From NCBI GenBank assembly GCA_963969495.1, contig OZ018327.1:176413522-176477521 (forward strand): a DNA stretch of 64,000 bases, read 5' to 3'. The notes beneath the pieces were generated by a model, which was not told the origin of the DNA, ran no database searches, and saw nothing but the letters and a program-made list of their open reading frames with translations. Source of the DNA: Ceratothoa steindachneri. Lineage: Eukaryota > Arthropoda > Malacostraca > Isopoda > Cymothoidae. Each line of letters begins with the position of its first letter. Position 1 is the first letter of the stretch. The position numbers and the translations under genes are program-made. This document shows positions 8,794 through 16,719 of this stretch, piece after piece.

Positions 8794-9720
8794 AAGAACA
8801 TAAGAAAAGAAGGAGACTGCAAAAGACCATTCATGGCCTACACTTGGCAGCTCCTGTTCCAGTCAACACACAAAAGATTTCTTACCAGAGAAAAGTCATC
8901 AACATTGTCACCCTTTACAGGAGTTCGTCAGATCTAATCTACAATATACATAAAATGCATTCAGAGGATTATGTCCATTCATGCAACCACAAAATATAAT
9001 CTCCCGACTCCTTAGAAAAATATATACATATGTACATAAAAAAAAAGTCACTCCCATCTAGCAGCTTCATCCATATATTTATCTAATCTATTTTTATAAC
9101 TACCCAGAGAGAAGGCTTCAATCACATGTCTAGTGAGCCTATTCCATTCATCTACCACACGATTTGTAAACCAATTCCTCCCAATTTCCTTCCTAAACCT
9201 ATACTTATGAAGCTTAAACCCATTGCTACGTGTCCTGTCATGTTCACTAAGTATAAGAACCTTACCCAGATCCCCTTTATTATATCCTTTTACCCATTTG
9301 AAGACCAATCAATTCTCCTCTGACTCTTCTCCTTTCCAATGTATGTAGATTTAGTTTTCTGAGCCTTTCACCATAAGGTAAGTTCCTTAGCCCACCAATC
9401 ATCTGTGTCATCCTTCTCTGCACAGACTCAAGCAAATCAATATCCTTCCTATAATATGGTGACCAAAATTGTACTGCATAGTCTAGATGAGGCCTAACTA
9501 GCGCCAGATACAGTTTTAGAATGACTTCAGCACTCTTATTGCTTACACTCCTCCTAATGAATCCCAATATCCTATTAGCTTTATTCTTAGCATTTAGGCA
9601 TTGCTTTCTAGGACGAAGGTCTGAACTTACCAAAATACCCAAGTCCCTCTCACAATCGGTCCTCCCTAAAATTCTCCCATTTAATTTATAACTATTCAAT
9701 GGATTATTTCTACCTATACT
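8794..9720 (-). repeat. Left arm of a ~930-bp inverted repeat (CR1 subfamily b, 3' part)
   Basis: This 927-bp segment is the near-identical reverse complement of 13148-14077. Both arms begin at the same internal point of the LINE (AGTATAGRTAGAAATAATCC) and end at the same 3' terminus (TTATGTTCTT). LINE copy 2 fills the space between them. Each arm codes for the C-terminal part of a CR1-type ORF2. Confidence 0.88.
9048..9720 (-). pseudogene. CR1 subfamily b ORF2, C-terminal ~220 codons (one frameshift)
   Basis: Recognisable CR1-type tail: LGILVSSDLRPRKQC, ALVRPHLDYAVQFWSP, SVQRRMTQMI and NWFTNRVVDEWNRL. A frameshift occurs after RRVRGELI (about 9305) relative to the intact right-arm copy. All catalytic RT motifs are missing because of 5' truncation, so it cannot be functional. 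Confidence 0.85.
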
Positions 9721-9775
9721 AAGGTCAGTCTTCGACTGACCTTCGAACAGGTAGCACATGTTTCGTAGAGCTCTC
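9721..9775 (+). repeat. 5' terminal hairpin module of LINE copy 2
   Basis: Perfect stem with 10-bp arms AAGGTCAGTC and GACTGACCTT and a TTC loop at the very 5' end, followed by CGAACAGGTAGCAC and GTAGAGCTCTCAG. It is the same module as at 4867-4917 (minus) and 14078-14136 (minus). Confidence 0.75.
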
Positions 9776-9971
9776 AGAATATTTTGATTATTTGATATAC
9801 TTTAGTGTGTGACATAAACATAAATATTAAGTTATTAGATCATATATTTGGTTGATTAATATAACAAAGTTAAATTGTGGTTATTTTGTATAAAAATTGT
9901 GGTTATTTTGTTTTGGTGAGAAAGTGACTTTTGTTTACTTCGGTGGCCATCTTGATTAGCAGGTTTTAAAC
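9776..9971 (+). other. 5' UTR of LINE copy 2
   Basis: AT-rich leader between the terminal hairpin module and ORF1. I see no convincing core promoter motif. Confidence 0.5.
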
Positions 9972-10040
9972 TTGCTCGCACAAATTCGGGTCAAATTCTT
10001 GTTTGTAAGTTTTTGTTTCTATTATTGTTCTTGTTTAAGT

Positions 10041-11069
10041 ATGGCTGACTGTTTGGATGTAGAGAGTATACCTTTTGAAAGTAGTGTGTATGTAGTGTGC
10101 GATGTCTGTGGTGTAGAGAGGAGAGTGAATGTGTCTGAGTGCTGTGTATGTGCTTTGACTGAGGAGGTGAGTCGATTACGTGCGGAATGCTTGAGACTGA
10201 ATGATTTAGTGTCTAAAGTGAGAAGAGATGCAAGTGTACATTTGAAGAGTCAGATTGGGACCAGGGGGGAGGAAGTTAGGCCTAGAACAGGGACTGGAGA
10301 GAAAACAGTAAGTGAAGTAAGTGACGATAAGTGGTGGGTGAAAGTGAACAGAATAGATAAGTTAGGACAGGTTAGGTGTGTGAATGAGAGGGACATGGAA
10401 CCTGTTAGGCTAACTAACAGATTTGATGCACTGAGAGAGGAAGAATTTGCAAGAGATTTGTCTGGTGTGGCTGTGCCTGAAAGTAGAATAGGAGGTCGAG
10501 TGAGTGAGAGCAGGAGGGAGGGTAATACTATGCCTAGGGAGAATAGGAGAATGACTGAGATGATTGTGATGGGTGACTCTCAGATTAGGTATTTAGATAG
10601 GAAGTTGAGTGAAAGTAAATGGAAGGGAGTGAGAGTTTGTCTCCTGGGTGCTGGTGTAAATGATGTGTGTGAGAGGTATGATAGGTTGGTATCTGGGTGT
10701 GAGAGGGAAGCAGTTGTGATTACACATGTCGGAGTAAACGATGTAAAGAAGGTGGGTACTTGTGAGTTACGACAGCGGTATAAAAGGCTGATTGAAAGGA
10801 TGTGGGAAAGTAGAGTAAAAGGCGTTGTTTCAGGTGTGCTTCCGAGAATGGATGTGGGGATGGAATGGTTGTCTTGTGCAATGGGGTTGAATGAATATGT
10901 GAAAGGTTTGTGCGAGGAGTCAGGATTGGTGTTTGTAGATGTTTGGAGTGGGTTTTATGGCAATAAGGGTTTGTATGCGATGGATGGACCCAATCTGAGC
11001 CGAGATGGGGTTGAGGTTTTGTGGCAGGAATTAGATAGTGTTATTAGGTCTTTAGAGGCGGGAAACTAG
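10041..11069 (+). CDS. LINE ORF1: zinc-binding N terminus, coiled coil, SGNH esterase (343 codons from MADC)
   Basis: The frame is open from 9972, but the start MADCLDVES at 10041 fits better because it is followed by the conserved cysteine cluster (CDVCGVERRVNVSECCVC) as in the copy at 4733. A coiled coil follows (LTEEVSRLRAECLRLNDLV). The esterase has block I VMGDSQIRYL, block III HVGVNDVKK and block V DGPN, where the His of DxxH is replaced by Asn. The esterase is therefore probably not catalytically competent in this copy, although the frame is complete. It ends GCG GGA AAC TAG with the candidate frameshift heptamer. Confidence 0.88.
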   Translation: MADCLDVESIPFESSVYVVCDVCGVERRVNVSECCVCALTEEVSRLRAECLRLNDLVSKVRRDASVHLKSQIGTRGEEVRPRTGTGEKTVSEVSDDKWWVKVNRIDKLGQVRCVNERDMEPVRLTNRFDALREEEFARDLSGVAVPESRIGGRVSESRREGNTMPRENRRMTEMIVMGDSQIRYLDRKLSESKWKGVRVCLLGAGVNDVCERYDRLVSGCEREAVVITHVGVNDVKKVGTCELRQRYKRLIERMWESRVKGVVSGVLPRMDVGMEWLSCAMGLNEYVKGLCEESGLVFVDVWSGFYGNKGLYAMDGPNLSRDGVEVLWQELDSVIRSLEAGN

Positions 11070-11095
11070 GTTTTGATAGTGGTCAGGGAAATTTT
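11060..11095 (+). promoter_or_regulatory. Candidate -1 frameshift site, LINE copy 2
   Basis: G GGA AAC at 11060-11066 followed by TAG (11067-11069). The -1 frame is open to the ORF2 ATG at 11096. The motif GATAGTGGTCAGGGAAAT follows here and is repeated at 11196-11213; its relative AATAGTGGTCAGGGAA follows the site in copy 1. Confidence 0.5.
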
Positions 11096-12998
11096 ATGGC
11101 TAAAAGTGAGGCAGGGATAGGAAGCAAACACAGATTTGTAGAAGGTAGGCAGGCTAATGGAAGTGCTTTAGGGTTAAATTACTTGAGTAGTGATAGTGGT
11201 CAGGGAAATACAAGAGTACAGGGTCGGGGAAGTAGAGAAAGGAGATGCAGAGGAGATAGGCCCTCAGGTGCTTCAGGGATAGGTGGGCTGAGTTGTCTTT
11301 ACACAAATGCTCGTAGTCTTAGAAATAAGAGGGATGAATTATTTAGTTATATCATTCATGAAGATATAGATATAATATGTATAGTTGAATCATGGGTTAA
11401 TGAAAATATATTTAATGATAATGTCAGTGAATTTGAACTAGAAGGTTATACTATGTACATTAGTCAAAGGAGAGATAGGACAGGTGGTGGGTTGATTATT
11501 TATATCAGAAATAGCATTTCTTCAAATCTGAATAACTATAATTTTTTTTTTTTTAAGGGGCTATCTGGCGACTGCCCACTTAGGCATAAGTCGCCATAAA
11601 CAAACAGCCTAGTTCTAGGCTACTTTAAAAAATTCAAACAGGAAACAACAATAAAAAGAAATAACAAAAACAATAACACACAAATAGAATAACTCTATAA
11701 AGCAAGGAGAAGGTGAATCATTATGGATAGATATTAAGGTTGGTAAAAATAGGAAAATACACTTGGGAGCTTTTTATAGACCACCAGGACAGACTGATTG
11801 TATCGATGAGTTAATGATTAGGGAAATAACTAAAGGATGCAAAGAAGGTACAGTTATTCTTGGTGACTTTAATTTAACTTCTGTAGACTGGAAAAATATG
11901 ATAGGAAGAGATAGAGCAAGTTGTAAGTTTATGGAGTGTTTTGAGGATAACTTTTTGACCCAATTTGTTAATAAGCCAACAAGGGGTGCCAATATATTAG
12001 ATCTAATTCTTTCAAATGATGATCAATTAGTTTAAGGATTGAGTGTAGGGGAATCATTGGGAAACAGTGATCATCAGATGGTTCGGTATAATTTGAAAAT
12101 AGTTAAGGGTAGAACAATGACAAACTCCACAAAAATTCCAAATTTTTATAGGGGAGATTACGATAAATTATGCAGCATGCTAAATCAGATTAGGTGGGAT
12201 ATAGAATTCCATGGAAAGAATACTTATGAGATGTGGGATATTTTTAAGACTTTATTAAACATGGTTCAGGAACAGTGTATTCCAATGAAGTCTATTAGGA
12301 AGAAATGTAGGAAACCATTATGGTGGAATCAAGAGATAGCTAATAAAGTTTCAGAGAAAAAAAGGGCATACCAGAGATTACAAAGTGAGAGTAGTTTAGA
12401 TAATTTAAACCATTATAGGTCAACCAGAAATGAACTAAATAAGATTATTAAGAAGACCAAAAGGACAGCAGAAATTAATTTAGGGAAAAATATTAATAAA
12501 GATCCTAAAAAAATTATTTAGCTATTATAGAATCAATAATAAATCTAACAGTGATAAAATAGGGCCTATTAAATATGAAGGGGTTTTGAAAGAATCTGAT
12601 GAGGAAATAGTAGAGGTCCTTAATGATCATTTTGCTTCAGTATTCACAGAAGAGAAACCAGTTAGATTAATTGATGATAATTTTAGGTCAAAGGAAGTAG
12701 TGATAAATTCTATTAATATAGACAGAGAAGAAATTAAAGGGCTTATAATGCAGTTAAATACTAGTAAGGCATCTGGCCCTGACAACATTCATTCTAGGAT
12801 ACTCAAAGAAGGTGTGGAAAGTATTGCAGTAGCTCTTGAGAAGATATTTATTAGATCACTAGAGTCTGGAGAAATACCAAATGATTGGAAATTGGCAAAT
12901 GTAGGGCCATTAGGGCTGATTCTGATGCTGTTGTAATGCAGGAGGAATTGACCATTCTGTCCAATTGGGCCGAGAAATGGCAAATGAAGTTTAACATA
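11096..12998 (+). pseudogene. LINE ORF2 of copy 2: endonuclease and partial RT, broken
   Basis: MAKSEAGIG starts a frame that reaches the endonuclease (YTNARSLRNKRDELF, VESW) and is broken at 11541 by a foreign insertion. After it LGAFYRPPGQ, GDFNLTSVDW and GNSDHQMV continue, with a stop at 12033 (ordinarily Gln) and a frameshift near 12515. RT sequence runs to EIPNDWKLANV and then jumps (about 12906) to DAVVMQEELTILSNWAEKWQ, which lies just downstream of the catalytic box, so motifs A, B and C are deleted. At about 12998 it jumps again to the 3' UTR. Confidence 0.85.
11542..11687 (-). mobile_element. 146-bp 3' terminal fragment of an I-type LINE inserted in ORF2
   Basis: On the minus strand it carries the 3' terminal part of the I-1/I-2 family: the palindrome AGCCTAGTTCTAGGCT, then a stem GGCGACT/AGTCGCC, then a poly(A) (poly-T on the plus strand at 11542-11554). 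It is flanked by the near-identical duplications AATAACTATAA (11531-11541) and AATAACTCTATAA (11688-11700). This is a severely 5'-truncated LINE insertion. Confidence 0.85.
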
Positions 12999-13147
12999 GA
13001 CAAATCTGTTATATTATATTGTGGGGGACTTTGATTTTGTCTTTTCCTGGTGATGGTGCTTTTTGTGGGTGGGTTTTGGCGGAGGCGGATAACCTTTGAT
13101 GGGCCCTTGTTGCTTTTGTCATCCGTGTAATTATGTTATGTTATGTT
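12999..13147 (+). other. 3' UTR end of LINE copy 2
   Basis: From about 13009 (TGTTATATTATATTGTGGGG) this equals the end of the copy 1 3' UTR. It keeps the second stem-loop (13085-13126, left arm mutated to CGGATAAC) and the ATGTT tail. The first stem-loop is lost with the deletion. Confidence 0.8.
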
Positions 13148-13822
13148 AGTATAGATAGAAATAATCCATTAAATAGTTATAAATTAAATGGGAGAATTTT
13201 AGGGAGGACCGATTGTGTGAGGGACTTGGGTATTTTGGTAAGTTCAGACCTTCGTCCTAGAAAGCAATGCCTAAATGCTAAGAATAAAGCTAATAGGATA
13301 TTGGGATTCATTAGGAGGAGTGTAAGCAATAAGAGTGCTGAAGTCATTCTAAAACTGTATCTGGCGCTAGTTAGGCCTCATCTAGACTATGCAGTACAAT
13401 TTTGGTCACCATATTATAGGAAGGATATTGATTTGCTTGAGTCTGTGCAGAGAAGGATGACAAAGATGATTGGTGGGCTAAGGAACTTACCTTATGGTGA
13501 AAGGCTCAGAAAACTAAATCTACATACATTGGAAAGGAGAAGAGTCAGAGGGGAATTGATTGAAGTCTTCAAATGGGTAAAAGGATATAATAAAGGGGAT
13601 CTGGGTAAGGTTCTTATACTTAGTGAACATGACAGGGCACGTAGCAATGGGTTTAAGCTTCATAAGTATAGGTTTAGGAAGGAGATTGGGAGGAATTGGT
13701 TTACAAATCATGTGGTAGATGAATGGAATAGGCTCACTAGACATGTGATAGAAGCCTTCTCTCTGGGTAGTTTTAAGAATAGATTAGATAAATATATGGA
13801 TGAAGCTGCTAGATGGGACTGA
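13148..13822 (+). pseudogene. CR1 subfamily b ORF2, C-terminal ~224 codons (open)
   Basis: One open frame from SIDRNNPLNSYKL to the natural stop after DEAARWD. It contains ILGFIRRSV, ALVRPHLDYAVQFWSP and FTNHVVDEWNRL. It lacks the endonuclease and all RT catalytic motifs because of 5' truncation. The upstream ATG at 13133 is fortuitous, since it is read from the microsatellite tail of LINE copy 2. Confidence 0.85.
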
Positions 13823-14077
13823 CTTTTTTTTTTTATGTACATATGTATATATTTTTCTAAGGAGTGGGGAGATTATATTTTGCGGTTGCATGAATGGACA
13901 TAATCCTCTGGATGCATTTTATGTATATTGTAGATTAGATCTGACGAACTCCTTAAAGGGTGACAATGTTGATGACTTTTCTCTGGTAAGAAATCTTTTG
14001 TGTGTTGACTGGAACAGGAGCTGCCAAGTGTAGGCCATGAATGGTCTTTTGCAGTCTCCTTCTTTTCTTATGTTCTT
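13148..14077 (+). repeat. Right arm of the ~930-bp inverted repeat (CR1 subfamily b, 3' part)
   Basis: 930 bp, inverted relative to 8794-9720 and nearly identical over the whole length. It begins directly after the tail of LINE copy 2 and ends at TTATGTTCTT, the 3' terminus of subfamily b. Confidence 0.88.
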
Positions 14078-14136
14078 AGCTCTACGAAACACGTGCTACC
14101 TGTTCGAAGGTCAGTCGAAGACTGACCTTCTAACAG
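14078..14136 (-). repeat. Orphan 5' terminal hairpin module of the CR1-like LINE
   Basis: About 55 bases matching the first bases of LINE copy 2 in reverse orientation. It contains the same AAGGTCAGTC/GACTGACCTT stem, here extended to 17-base arms with one mismatch by flanking CTGTT and AACAG. On the minus strand it follows a piece of ORF2 (14137-14264), not upstream DNA, so the element start has been joined to an ORF2 interior. Confidence 0.7.
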
Positions 14137-14264
14137 GTTTAAGAATAACCTCCTTACTTTTGTAACTGACATTTCTCTTATTGAAACCCAGCACTATTTG
14201 CCCTATTTCTTGCTTCAATACACTGCTTAGAAAACCTTAATGACTTACTGCTATTACTACTGCT
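14137..14264 (-). pseudogene. CR1-like LINE ORF2 fragment (about 128 bp), reverse
   Basis: Matches copy 1 positions about 2795-2927 on the minus strand (after the RT catalytic box; GFNKRNVSYKSKEVILK region) with small differences. It is joined at 14264-14267 to a forward segment through a short CTAG overlap. Confidence 0.75.
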
Positions 14265-15995
14265 AGAGGTTAGGTCATTCAGGTTTCAAGAGGGGCTTCA
14301 GGGATAGGGGAGTTAAATTGTTTATATACAAATGCTCGTAGTCTTAGAAACAAGAAGGATGAGCTATTTAGTTATATTAGCAATGAGGATATAGATATAT
14401 TATGTGTTACTGATTCATAGGTTAATGAAATAGAATTTAGTGACACTATAAGTGAATTTGATTTACAGGGCTATAATATGTACATTAGTCAAAGGACAGG
14501 TAGGATTGGTGGAGGAATAATTATCTATATAAAAAACAACATTGTTTCAAGTTTAAATACTTCAATAAAGCAGGATGGTGTTGAATCACTTTGGATAGAT
14601 ATTAGGTTCAGTAAAAATAGAATGGTGCATTTGGGAGCTTTTTACAGACCACCTGGGCAGACTGATGATATGGATGAACTAATGATAAAGGAAATAAGTA
14701 CGGGATGTGAAACAAATGCAGTTATTATTGGGGACTTCAACTTAAACTCTGTGGACTGGGAAAATATGATAGGTAGGGATAGAACAAGTGGCAGATTCAT
14801 AGAATGCTTTGAGGATAATTTTTTGAATCTATTTGTTAATGAGCCAACGAGGGGGGACAATATATTAGATTTAGTACTTTCTAACAGTGATCATTTAGTT
14901 CAAGAATTGACTGTTGGGGAAGCATTAGGAAATAGTGACCATCAGATAGTTTGTTTTAACTTGGGAATTGCTAAGGGTAAAATAACCAAGAATGCTGTAA
15001 ACGTTCCAAATTTTCATAAGGGAGATTATGTAAAACCCCGAAGCTTGCTAAATTTTGTAGACTGGGATGTAGAATTCAGAGGTAAAAATTCTTATGGGAT
15101 GTGGGATACTTTCAATCATATAATAAATGTAGTCCAAGAACAATGTATCCAATGAAGGCTATTAGGAACAAAAGTAGGAAACCATTATGGTGGAATCAGA
15201 AGATAGCTAGAAAAATTTCAGAGAAGAAAAGGGCATATAAAAAATTACAGGTAGAAAATAATATTCAAAATTTGAGTGATTATAGAATGGCTAGGAATGA
15301 GTTAATTAAGATTATAAAGAAGAACAAAAGGGTGTCAGAAATTAAATTAGCTCAGGATAGCAACAAAGATCCTAGAAAGTTCTTTAGTTACTATAAAGTT
15401 AATAATAACTCTGGCAGAGTTAAAATAGGGCCTATCAAATATGAAGGGGTTGTGAGAGAAACTGATGAGGAAATAGTTGAGGTACTAAATGGTCATTTTG
15501 CATCAGTATTTACAAAGGAGAAACTAAATAGTCTTATGTATAGTACTTATGGGTCAGGGAAAGAGGTGTTTACTACCATTAGTGTGGATTGGAGGACGAT
15601 ATATGACTAATAGGTGAGTTAGATACTACCAAGGCCTCCGGCCCTGATAATATTCATTCTAGGATACTTAAAGAAGGGGTAGAAAGTATCTCAATAGCTC
15701 TGGAGAAGTTGTATACTAGGTCACTGGAATATGGAGAAATACCCGATGATTGGAAGAGAGCGAATGTAGTCCCCATTTTCAAGAAGGGTAGTAAAGAGGA
15801 TCCAAATAACTTTAGACCGGTTAGCCTAACTCCTGTAGTCTGTAAAATTCTTGAGAAAATAGTTAAAAAAGTATTTGCCAACATCTAGAGAAGGAGGGGT
15901 TAATCAGCGATGCTCAGCATGGGTTTAGATCAGGTAGATCATGTTTGACTAATTTACTAGACATTCTGGAGTTTGTAACAGATCAAGTAGATAAG
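14265..15995 (+). pseudogene. CR1-like LINE ORF2 segment (endonuclease and RT fingers), forward
   Basis: Matches copy 1 from about 555 to 2295. The endonuclease is recognisable (TNARSLRNKKDELF, FYRPPGQTDD, GDFNLNSVDW, GNSDHQIV). There is a TAG at the TESW site (about 14417), a 1-base loss near 15150 (after VVQEQC), a stop near 15607, and a frameshift at about 15870. The segment ends abruptly at DQVDK, before RT motif A. Confidence 0.85.
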
Positions 15996-16719
15996 TATCT
16001 ATTAACCCATGATTCAGTAACACATAATATATCTATATCCTCATCGCTAATATAACTAAATAGCTCATCCTTCTTGTTTCTAAGACTACTAGCATTTGTA
16101 TAGAAACAATTTAACCCCCCTATCCCTGAAGCACCTCTTCCAACCTGAATGACCTCACCTCTATCACCTTGGAACCTATTTCTGTTATCTGCCAAGTCCA
16201 TTCTACTTTCAGTACTATAATGTCCTCTCATAATTCCCTGACCACTATTAGTATCTAGTTTCCTGCCCACAAAGACCTAATAACACGATCATACTCCTCC
16301 CACAACACATCTACCCCCCTCCTACTCAAATGCAGTCCATCCATCACATACATTTCTTTCATTTCAACAAACTTATCCCACACATCCACAAACATGACAC
16401 CTTCCATCTCACATCCTCCTCACATAATCATTCAGCCCAATCGCACGAGACATCCATTCTACCCCAACATCCATTCTTGGAAGCACACCTCTCACAACAC
16501 CTTTCATTCTACTTTCTTACACCTTTTCAATCAACCTCTTGTACCTCTCACATAACTCACATGCACCCACTTTCTTCACATCATTCACCCCTACATGTGT
16601 AATCACAACCGCATCCTTTGCACAGCCAGACACCAGCTCCTCATACCTATCAGACAGATCTCTCACTCCAGCACCTTGCAAACACACCCTCAAACTATTC
16701 AATCTACTTGCATTCAACT
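15996..16719 (-). pseudogene. CR1-like LINE segment spanning ORF1 end and ORF2 start, reverse
   Basis: On the minus strand it reads ORF1 from LNASRLNSLRVCL through the esterase (HVGVNDVKK, then a frameshift near 16517), then GRKLDTNSGQGI-MRGHYS, the stretch that joins ORF1 to ORF2 in the -1 frame, and then ORF2 to TESWVN. The slippery site is mutated to AGGAAAC here. It meets the forward segment at 15995/15996 through a short palindrome (AGATA-AG-TATCT). Confidence 0.85.

Larger units (their letters stand above)
9721..13147 (+). mobile_element. CR1-like LINE, copy 2 (near complete 5' end, internally deleted)
   Basis: It starts with the 5' terminal hairpin and has a 5' UTR of about 250-320 bases, an open ORF1, the frameshift-type junction, a broken ORF2 and the ATGTT tail. 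ORF2 has a 146-bp insertion of another LINE's 3' end (11542-11687) and two large deletions (near 12906 and 12998). No target duplication is seen at its ends; instead it is bounded exactly by inverted arms. ORF1 differs enough from copy 1 to be a distinct subfamily. Confidence 0.85.

Noticed and set aside
9721..9775. HDV-like self-cleaving ribozyme at the LINE 5' end
   Set aside because: The terminal bases fold back on themselves in one simple hairpin with a 3-base loop. The nested double pseudoknot needed for HDV-like ribozymes is not apparent.
14110..14136. Terminal inverted repeat of a small DNA transposon (AAGGTCAGTC palindrome)
   Set aside because: The palindrome occurs once per copy at LINE 5' ends and is always followed by the same LINE leader. 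It is part of the LINE, not a pair of transposon ends.
14078..16719. Twin-priming (5' inversion) as the cause of the mosaic
   Set aside because: Twin priming leaves one inverted 5' piece joined to an intact 3' end. Here the 3' end is missing, the inverted part is internal and overlaps the first piece, and a 5' terminal module follows.
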